A DNA stretch of 5,561 nt from Clostridia bacterium. Lineage in GTDB: Bacteria; Bacillota; Clostridia; Christensenellales; CAG-1252. Position 1 is the stretch's first letter, and every line of letters starts with the position of its first letter. The stretch lies in NCBI GenBank assembly GCA_017615515.1, contig JAFZZX010000093.1, forward strand, positions 1-5,561, given 5' to 3'. The notes under the pieces were generated by a model that had not been told where the DNA came from, did no database searches, and saw only the letters and a list, made by a program, of their open reading frames with translations. A program made the position numbers and the translations under genes. Shown one piece after another: positions 1 to 5,297 of this stretch.

Positions 1-1
1 G

Positions 2-775
2 CGCGTGATCGCGCAGGAGATCGCCCGTTGCGGCAAGGTAGCCGTTACGGTCAAAAATCAGATATACGCGTCCGACTTCGAGCCCAGATTCCTCGAGACG
101 GATTTCGGCTACGGTTACGGAGATCCCGCGAAGGGCCCCTTCTCCGCGACGATCCGTCCGGAAGGGCTCCGCCTGACGGGCAGAATGGACCGAGTGGACG
201 TTTTGGACGGAGAGAAAGGTGCGGACGGCAGGACCATCGTCAGCGCGGTCGACTATAAAACGGGGTCGAACGAGAGCGCGCCTTCCGACTGGTATATGGG
301 GGTGAAGATCCAGCTCCCACTCTATTTGGAAGTGCTCGCCGCTTGCGGCTACGAACCGATCGCCGCCCTATACGCCTCGCTCAATACGAACAGAAAGACC
401 CCCTATTTCATCGGCCCGATCAACAACGAAAAGGGGGTGACGGCGTCCCTCGACCTTGCGGCGCTCGAAGGGAAATCTCCTTATACGGGAATGAGCGTGA
501 AGGACGGTGCCTTGACGGGAAAACTCCTTCTATCCGACGAGGCGTTCCGCGCCGTCCGCGGCTACGTCGTATCGTTGACCGAACAAGCGATCCGCGAGAT
601 CCGTTCGGGATGCGTGGCGCCCTCGCCCATAAAGAATCGGGACGACAGGTCGCCGTGTGAGAATTGCGCTGCGAGGAATCTGTGCCGCCATGCCGACGAA
701 TTGCCGCGCAGAAAAGTAAAAGAAGTCAAGGAAGAGGACTTCCCGTCCATCGCTTGGAAAGGAGAGAAAAAGTGA
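2..775 (+). CDS. addB: ATP-dependent helicase/nuclease subunit B (AddB/RexB), C-terminal fragment, 5' end outside window
   Basis: The open frame runs from the window edge (first full codon at 2), so this is the C-terminal ~257 residues of a protein that in this family is about 1,100-1,200 residues long. Counting the GTG at 5 as residue 1, the RecB-like PD-(D/E)XK nuclease core is visible: GRMDRVD (59-65, metal-binding D62), VDYKTG (82-87, D83 and K85) and QLPLYL (103-108). C218-x2-C221-x5-C227 has the spacing of the three C-terminal Fe-S cluster ligands of AddB; the fourth ligand lies before the nuclease core in the family and would be off-window. By family knowledge, AddB carries a degenerate helicase fold that recognises Chi, and its nuclease cuts one of the two DNA strands during break resection. 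The GTG at 5 is an internal valine, not a start. The stop overlaps the addA start (GTGA, 772-775), implying translational coupling. All nuclease and visible cluster residues are intact. Confidence 0.93.
   Translation, partial: RVIAQEIARCGKVAVTVKNQIYASDFEPRFLETDFGYGYGDPAKGPFSATIRPEGLRLTGRMDRVDVLDGEKGADGRTIVSAVDYKTGSNESAPSDWYMGVKIQLPLYLEVLAACGYEPIAALYASLNTNRKTPYFIGPINNEKGVTASLDLAALEGKSPYTGMSVKDGALTGKLLLSDEAFRAVRGYVVSLTEQAIREIRSGCVAPSPIKNRDDRSPCENCAARNLCRHADELPRRKVKEVKEEDFPSIAWKGEKK
758..764 (+). promoter_or_regulatory. Shine-Dalgarno of addA (decides the GTG start)
   Basis: AAAGGAG lies 7 bases before the GTG at 772, inside the last codons of addB. The first in-frame ATG (796) has no purine-rich tract in front of it, and the in-frame ATG at 664 lies deep in addB with no SD. 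This supports GTG 772 as the start. Confidence 0.8.
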
Positions 776-3700
776 CGACCGACACCGTGAAAAGCATGCA
801 ATGGATCGACGAAAGGCGGGACGACGACACGGTCGAAGCGCCCAAAAAGTCCCTTTCTCCCATCGACGAACCCCCCAAGCCTTCGGGCGGATTGACCGAA
901 CCGCAGATCAAGGCGATCACCAGTACGAAAAAGAAGGTCATCGTGACCGCTTCCGCCGGCGCGGGCAAGACGTTCACGATGGTCAGCCGCGTGATCGATT
1001 TCGTGGTAAATAAGGGTGTGGATCTCACGTCCGTCGTGATGTTGACCTTCACGAACAAGGCGGCAGAGGAGATGAAGGGGCGCCTTTCTTCCGAACTGCA
1101 TAAGGGCATCGCGGATGCGACCGATCCCTTTGTGAAAAAGCGTCTGGCGATGGCGATCGACGTCTTGCCGTTATTCCATTGCAGTACGATCGATTCTTTC
1201 TGTTTCAAGATCGTGAAATCTCACTTCCAAATGCTCGGTTTATCCCCGATGCTCTCCTTGCTGGACGAGGACGGGCAGGAGCGGGCGATGGGACAAGCCG
1301 CGCGTATGTTGCTGGACGAGATCTTCCGCAACGATCCCGACGACTATCACGCTATTATGGAGATCTTTTCCGACAAGGAAGAGAATATCGAGACTGCGGT
1401 CAAGAAGGTCTACACCTACGCGATGACGACAGACGCCCCCGAAACCTTTTGGAAAAAGGCGAATGATATCGCTTCCTTGCCCGACCTTCGCAAAGCGCCC
1501 GCGATGCAGGCTTTTTTCCGTAGGGTCAACGAGGGTGCGCGGGACGCGCTCGCCTTCATTCGTTCCTTCCCGCCTTTTTCGGCGGGCGCAAAGGTTTTTG
1601 AGACGGAACGCTATAGAATGGAGAACTATTTGGACAGTTGCGTCACGGCGCGCTCGCTTGCGGACATCGCCGAAGCCAGGGAAAAGGCGATGCGGCTCAA
1701 GAAGGACGATAAAGGCGCGAACGACGCCGACAAGGTCGCATATGGCCAAATGCGCGATCGTTTCCTTTCCGTTCGCGACGGTATGACCGATTGCAAGTAT
1801 AGCGACGCGGCGCTGGCGAGCGACGCAGCCGTCGCCGAGAAGGCGCAAAAAGAGACCCTAACCCTGCTCCGCATCGCTTATCGGTTCCAAGAGCTCTATC
1901 AATCGGTCAAAGAGGGGGAACGCGTGATCGACTTTTGCGACGTGGAGCATTACGCCCTGCGCCTCTTTTCGGACTATGGCGTCGCGAAAGAGCTCGGTTG
2001 CAAGTTTCTTCTCGTGGACGAATGCCAGGATCTGAATCCCTTGCAGGACAGATTGATGCAGAGCATCGTCGATGGTAACGATCTGTTTATGGTCGGCGAC
2101 GTCAAGCAGAGCATTTATCGCTTCCGTCTCTCCGATCCTTCTATCCTGCAAAACAAGATCGAGGCGGGGCGTACCGATCCCGCGACCGACGTCATCGACT
2201 TTACCTCCAATTTCCGTTCCTGCGACGCGGTCGTAGATTTCGTCAACACCGTGTTTTCCCGTTTGATGACCGAGGAGTTCGGCGGCGTAGATTATCCGAT
2301 CGCGGATCGTAACGGCGTGCATAAGGGGGACGGCGAGGTCAGGATGTTCTTCTATCGGAAAGAGAAGGAAGAGGCGCCCCCGCCGAACGGGATCTACAGC
2401 GTCGAGGCGGCGGCGAAGGAGAAGGCGGCGGAGAGCGCGCGGACTTGTCCCGAGGGAGAATGGGTGCGAGACCGCATCCGCGAGCTTGTCGGCAGGGAGT
2501 ACGAGTCCACCGATCCTCGCGTGACCGAGAAACAGACCGTCACCTACGGCGACATCGCGATCCTTTCCGCGCGGAAGATGACGACGGATAACCTGCAAGC
2601 GCGCGTCATCGAGACCCTGCGCCGTGCGTCGATCCCCGTCAACGTCGGCGGATTCGTCAAGGACGGTGACCATACCGAGATCAACGCGATCGTGGATTTT
2701 CTGCGCTTGATCGAGAGCCCGATGAACGATTACGCGATGCTGTCCGTCCTGCGGTCGGATATGTTCGCCTTTTCGCTGGATCGTCTGTCCGAGATCTCCC
2801 TCGCCGAGGGGACGTCTTTCGCCGAGAAGGCGATAGGCAGGAGAGCCGCGGGCGACGCGGATCTTGAGGCGTTTTTCTCCTATTTGACGCGGATGCGGGA
2901 GCTGTCGGGCGTTTTGTCTCTTTACGAGCTGGTCTCCCGTCTGGTCGATGATAAACTGCGTCTTCCGCTCCTCAGGCGCGCGGACGGCAGAAAGGTCTTC
3001 GGCGACGTCTTGACCTATGTCGGTGAGCTGAAGTCGATGGATCCGATGCCGTCGATCTCGGACTATTTGCCCTATTTTGACAAGTACTATAAGATGCGCG
3101 AGGGCGGGGAAGTCGCCGAAAGCGACGCCGTCAAGGTGATGTCCGTGCACGCGAGCAAGGGACTTGAGTCCCCCGTCGTCTTCGTGATCGGGCTGGACGA
3201 CGCGATCATCGGCAGACCGGATCAAAACGAGAACGTCTTTTTGGACAAGGAATACGGGCTTGTGAAAAAGCCGTCCCGGGAAAACTGCGTCTATATCGAA
3301 CAGTTCAAAAACAAGAAGGAAAGGGAGCTGAAAGAGGACAAGTTGCGCTTGTTGTACGTCGCCTTAACGCGCGCGCGCAATTTCCTATTTTTATCCGGCG
3401 GCGTCAAACCCGAGATCCTCGACGCGGCGAAAGATCCGGAGCGCGTCCCCGTTTCGGAAGATGGGACGACGGAAAACAAGAAATCGACATTGCCGGACAA
3501 GACCCAAGCCGCGACCTTTGCGGAATGGATCCTGGGCGCGATCAACGGCACGGATTATCCTTTCGTGTCCGATAATCCGCCTTGTTCTGTGGCGGAGACA
3601 CAGGTAGGCGACCTCCCCGTCGAGGTGAGCGTAGACGAGGCGGCGGCGCTGGAGAAGGCGCTTTCGTGGAAATATTCGCACGAAAAGGCGACCGAAACGA

Positions 3701-4278
3701 GTATAAAATTCACCGTTACGGCAATAAACGATATGGAAGAGGTCGAGTTACCGCCCACGGAGATCCGGTTCCCCGTAGAAGACAAGAAGTCCAAGGGCAC
3801 CGCATTCCACGCCGCGATGGAGAACGCACCCTTTACCCTCGAAGGGGAAGAGGAGACCTCGCGTTTCTTGGACGGACTCGTGGAGAGCCGCGTGATCGAA
3901 GCGTCGGATCGAGCGGATTTGTCCCCGCGTGCGGTCTTCGCTGCGCTCAAGCGCGTGCGTCGATTGGTCGAGGGTTACGAGGTCTATCGGGAAAAGAGTT
4001 TCCTCTTGCGCCTTCCCGCGAGAGCCGCTTCGGTCGCGGATATCGACGATCCCGTGCTGGTGCAGGGCAAGATCGACCTTCTGGCGATCAAGGGCGACGA
4101 AGCGATCGTATTGGACTACAAGCTTAGCGGACTGCCGTCCCCCGTCCTTCGGGAAAAATACGATAAACAGTTGGAGCTCTATAAGAAGGCAGTGCTGGCA
4201 GGTTATCCCGAAGTTAAGCACGTTATCAGATACATATTCGTCCTCGGGAGAAACGAAGAGATCCTTCTCGATCCTTGA
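772..4278 (+). CDS. addA: ATP-dependent helicase/nuclease subunit A (AddA)
   Basis: This is a complete 1,168-residue SF1A (UvrD/RecB-type) helicase with a C-terminal nuclease, close to the usual AddA length (~1,200). Numbering from GTG 772, the helicase motifs are: Q motif LTEPQIKAI (41-49, Q45); Walker A ASAGAGKT (60-67, K66); motif Ia LTFTNKAAEEM (91-101); motif II LLVDECQDLNP (413-423, DExQ = D416-E417-C418-Q419); motif III VGDVKQSIYRFR (441-452); motif IV SNFRS (479-483, R482); motif V VMSVHASKGLE (789-799); motif VI LRLLYVALTRAR (858-869). The RecB-type nuclease has H1013 (GTAFH), D1102 (GKIDLL), D1115-Y1116-K1117 (LDYK) and Q1133/Y1137 (QLELY), so its catalytic set looks complete. By family knowledge, AddA is the 3'-5' translocating motor of AddAB; its nuclease cuts the strand not handled by AddB, producing a 3' tail for RecA. 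Oddities are Cys instead of an aromatic residue within DExQ, and about 40 residues ahead of the Q motif. The start overlaps the addB stop by 4 bases. Confidence 0.96.
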   Translation: MTTDTVKSMQWIDERRDDDTVEAPKKSLSPIDEPPKPSGGLTEPQIKAITSTKKKVIVTASAGAGKTFTMVSRVIDFVVNKGVDLTSVVMLTFTNKAAEEMKGRLSSELHKGIADATDPFVKKRLAMAIDVLPLFHCSTIDSFCFKIVKSHFQMLGLSPMLSLLDEDGQERAMGQAARMLLDEIFRNDPDDYHAIMEIFSDKEENIETAVKKVYTYAMTTDAPETFWKKANDIASLPDLRKAPAMQAFFRRVNEGARDALAFIRSFPPFSAGAKVFETERYRMENYLDSCVTARSLADIAEAREKAMRLKKDDKGANDADKVAYGQMRDRFLSVRDGMTDCKYSDAALASDAAVAEKAQKETLTLLRIAYRFQELYQSVKEGERVIDFCDVEHYALRLFSDYGVAKELGCKFLLVDECQDLNPLQDRLMQSIVDGNDLFMVGDVKQSIYRFRLSDPSILQNKIEAGRTDPATDVIDFTSNFRSCDAVVDFVNTVFSRLMTEEFGGVDYPIADRNGVHKGDGEVRMFFYRKEKEEAPPPNGIYSVEAAAKEKAAESARTCPEGEWVRDRIRELVGREYESTDPRVTEKQTVTYGDIAILSARKMTTDNLQARVIETLRRASIPVNVGGFVKDGDHTEINAIVDFLRLIESPMNDYAMLSVLRSDMFAFSLDRLSEISLAEGTSFAEKAIGRRAAGDADLEAFFSYLTRMRELSGVLSLYELVSRLVDDKLRLPLLRRADGRKVFGDVLTYVGELKSMDPMPSISDYLPYFDKYYKMREGGEVAESDAVKVMSVHASKGLESPVVFVIGLDDAIIGRPDQNENVFLDKEYGLVKKPSRENCVYIEQFKNKKERELKEDKLRLLYVALTRARNFLFLSGGVKPEILDAAKDPERVPVSEDGTTENKKSTLPDKTQAATFAEWILGAINGTDYPFVSDNPPCSVAETQVGDLPVEVSVDEAAALEKALSWKYSHEKATETSIKFTVTAINDMEEVELPPTEIRFPVEDKKSKGTAFHAAMENAPFTLEGEEETSRFLDGLVESRVIEASDRADLSPRAVFAALKRVRRLVEGYEVYREKSFLLRLPARAASVADIDDPVLVQGKIDLLAIKGDEAIVLDYKLSGLPSPVLREKYDKQLELYKKAVLAGYPEVKHVIRYIFVLGRNEEILLDP

Positions 4279-4290
4279 TCTCGCGGACAA

Positions 4291-4297
4291 AAGGCGG
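4291..4297 (+). promoter_or_regulatory. Probable Shine-Dalgarno of the membrane-protein gene
   Basis: AAGGCGG (one mismatch to AAGGAGG) lies 6 bases before the TTG at 4304. It is the only SD-like tract between the addA stop and the first membrane segment, and it supports the non-ATG start. Confidence 0.5.
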
Positions 4298-4303
4298 GAT
4301 CAA

Positions 4304-5071
4304 TTGGAAGGATTTTTCAGCGGAACGGTCGTTATTCTGTATTTTCTTTCACGGTACGCGGCGGAGTATATCTTCGTCGCCGCTTGTTTTTTGCCCGCGC
4401 TGTGCGGCTTCGCGATGATGCTGGTCTTGCGCCTCGGGAGCGCGGGCGGTATGATCGCGGCGTGGCGGCGTTCCAAACCCTTCCGTATGGCGAAGGTGGT
4501 CGCAGCGGGGGAACGAGATCGCTTCTTCACGCGTTGCGTCAAGAGGACTTCGCCCGCGTTCCGCGCTTCCTACGCGCTCTTTCTCGAAGGGAAGATCTCT
4601 TCCGCCGCGCTTTCGTCGACGGGGGTGCGTTCGGTCTCCGCCCGCAGGGGGCTTGCCATCGGCGTCGCAGGGGTCGGGCTGCTCTCGGCGCTCCTCGTCT
4701 TTTTGACCTTTTATTTCCTCGTTCCGATCGGGGAAACGGTGCTGCGTACGGCGGTCTGCGCCTTTCACGCGGCACTCGGCGCGGTCTCCTTTCGCTTCCT
4801 TTCCTGCGCTTACGTCGCCCGTGCGGAAAAGGCGGCTGTCCGTTTCTCCGCTTCGCTCGACGAATTGATCCTTCGTCCCAAAGCGGCGCCCCCGCTTTCC
4901 CGTCCCGAGGACGATCCGATCTGCGACGGGGGAACTACGCGCCTCCCCCGAGGGAAAGGAGTCCTTGCGCGCCCCCGCTATGACGAAGTGAAAACGCGAA
5001 CGGCTGAGGACGGAGAACTCGCCGCGTTGCGTTCGCTTTTGCGCGACCTGGACAGCCCGCCGTCCGCCTGA
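4304..5071 (+). CDS. Unrecognised integral membrane protein, last gene of the addBA cluster
   Basis: I do not recognise the family. The frame stays open from inside addA, but the first plausible start after addA is TTG 4304, giving 255 residues and an intergenic gap of 25 bases. In-frame ATGs at 4415/4418 would delete most of the first membrane segment. Predicted membrane segments by eye are ~22-42, ~117-140 and ~147-168, with a weaker hydrophobic patch at 4-15. The 43-116 loop is rich in Arg/Lys (W54-R-R, R71, R73, R77, K80-R81, R114-R115), so by the positive-inside rule it should be cytoplasmic. The C-terminal tail (~174-255) is soluble and charged, with an acidic/basic mix and many prolines near 194-215, and would also be cytoplasmic. 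There is no signal peptidase site, catalytic motif or nucleotide-binding motif that I can see. Co-directional close packing with addA suggests co-transcription, but a role in recombination does not follow from the sequence. That the gene is real is supported by its length, hydrophobic pattern and codon-like base composition. Confidence 0.72.
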   Translation: MEGFFSGTVVILYFLSRYAAEYIFVAACFLPALCGFAMMLVLRLGSAGGMIAAWRRSKPFRMAKVVAAGERDRFFTRCVKRTSPAFRASYALFLEGKISSAALSSTGVRSVSARRGLAIGVAGVGLLSALLVFLTFYFLVPIGETVLRTAVCAFHAALGAVSFRFLSCAYVARAEKAAVRFSASLDELILRPKAAPPLSRPEDDPICDGGTTRLPRGKGVLARPRYDEVKTRTAEDGELAALRSLLRDLDSPPSA

Positions 5072-5140
5072 ACGCAGCGCCCCTCTGCGCCGCTCCGCAG
5101 GGGGACGAACGCCGCGGGCGGAAAACTTTTTATTTTTTTT
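5063..5140 (+). terminator. Probable intrinsic terminator of the addB-addA-membrane protein operon
   Basis: An outer stem, TCCGCCTG (5063-5070) with CGGGCGGA (5115-5122), has one T-G pair and starts within the last codons of the upstream gene. It encloses an inner hairpin, CCCC + TGCG (5080-5083, 5086-5089) with CGCA + GGGG (5096-5099, 5100-5103) and a 2-base bulge. A competing small hairpin CGCC-GCG-GGCG is possible at 5110-5120. The stem is followed by AAAC and a 14-base T tract with one A (5127-5140). GC-rich stem plus T tract on the + strand fits Rho-independent termination; the 4-base gap between stem and T tract makes it less than ideal. Confidence 0.6.
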
Positions 5141-5151
5141 CGGCAAATGGC

Positions 5152-5180
5152 TTGCGGGCGGGCGCAAATAATGGTAAACT
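5152..5180 (+). promoter_or_regulatory. Predicted sigma-A-type promoter for the leader ORF and corA-like gene
   Basis: The -35 candidate TTGCGG (5152-5157) and -10 candidate TAAACT (5175-5180) are separated by exactly 17 bases. A TG at 5172-5173 forms an extended -10 (TGG-TAAACT). Expected transcription start is at about 5186-5188, giving a 5' leader of roughly 18-20 bases before the ATG at 5206. A short inverted repeat TTGCG/CGCAA (5152-5156, 5163-5167) overlaps the -35. An alternative AATAAT (5167-5172) has no good -35 at the right distance. Confidence 0.55.
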
Positions 5181-5194
5181 TTTTTTATCACGAG

Positions 5195-5200
5195 AGGAGG
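5195..5200 (+). promoter_or_regulatory. Strong Shine-Dalgarno of the 17-codon leader ORF
   Basis: AGGAGG, within GAGAGGAGGGAGAT, sits 5 bases before ATG 5206. It is a near-perfect ribosome binding site and the main reason to believe this very short ORF is translated. Confidence 0.75.
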
Positions 5201-5205
5201 GAGAT

Positions 5206-5259
5206 ATGGATCCTGACGAAGATAATACGAATCAGTCTGTATCGTTCCGCACCCGGTGA
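5206..5259 (+). CDS. Putative regulatory leader peptide (17 aa, MgtL-like N-terminus)
   Basis: The ORF encodes MDPDEDNTNQSVSFRTR and ends in TGA at 5257-5259. Four of the first six residues are Asp/Glu and one is Pro. By established knowledge, such acidic/proline N-terminal stretches destabilise translating ribosomes at low Mg2+, and the enterobacterial MgtL leader (recalled as [17 protein letters not shown], also 17 residues) uses this to sense Mg2+ upstream of mgtA; Salmonella corA also has a short leader ORF, corL. Here the ORF has its own promoter and strong SD, and stops 38 bases before a CorA-type transporter gene, immediately ahead of a hairpin covering that gene's SD. A cis-acting role is therefore more likely than a stable protein. 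Similarity to MgtL is in the M-[DE]-P-D start, the length and the Arg-containing end; homology is not claimed. It could still be a chance ORF, but the SD argues against that. Confidence 0.6.
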   Translation: MDPDEDNTNQSVSFRTR

Positions 5260-5295
5260 CCTTTTCGTCGCCTCCTGCGGACACAACGGAGGCGA
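5246..5295 (+). promoter_or_regulatory. SD-sequestering hairpin, possible H-type pseudoknot, in the corA leader
   Basis: TCGCCTCC (5268-5275) is perfectly complementary over 8 bp to GGAGGCGA (5288-5295), which contains the corA-like gene's SD GGAGG (5288-5292). The loop is 12 bases (5276-5287). The first six loop bases, TGCGGA (5276-5281), are also perfectly complementary to TCCGCA (5246-5251), codons 14-16 of the leader ORF. The two stems would abut with no intervening base, with loops of 16 and 6 bases (the latter CACAAC), which is sterically reasonable for an H-type pseudoknot. There is no T tract after it, so it is not an intrinsic terminator. A ribosome on the last leader codons would disrupt the 6-bp stem and reach about the base of the 8-bp stem. 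The hairpin is solid; the pseudoknot is less certain because a 6-base match can arise by chance. Confidence 0.65.
5288..5292 (+). promoter_or_regulatory. Shine-Dalgarno of the corA-like gene
   Basis: GGAGG lies 5 bases before ATG 5298. It sets the start of the transporter and is wholly inside the 3' arm of the 5268-5295 hairpin. Confidence 0.8.
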
Positions 5296-5297
5296 AT

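Noticed and set aside
664..771. In-frame ATG 664 as the addA start
   Set aside because: It would overlap addB by more than 100 bases with no SD, and the added residues are out-of-frame AddB sequence. GTG 772 has a good SD and the usual GTGA overlap.
1858..3225. Long open frame (455 codons) on the minus strand inside addA
   Set aside because: It lies wholly opposite a clear AddA helicase, and its translation is rich in Arg/Asp/His with no recognisable motif. It is a typical antisense shadow of a GC-rich gene.
3929..4303. Upstream extension of the membrane-protein frame into addA
   Set aside because: This part overlaps the addA nuclease domain, gives an Arg/Ser-rich translation, and has no SD-supported start; the real gene most likely begins at 4304.
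5152..5186. TTGCG/CGCAA hairpin plus the T run at 5180-5186 as a second terminator
   Set aside because: The 5-bp stem is 12 bases away from the T run, too far for an intrinsic terminator; the region reads better as a promoter.
5187..5297. M-box or other Mg2+ riboswitch aptamer ahead of corA
   Set aside because: The leader is only about 110 bases, half of it a short ORF, with no room for the multi-helix M-box architecture and no intrinsic terminator stem followed by a T tract.
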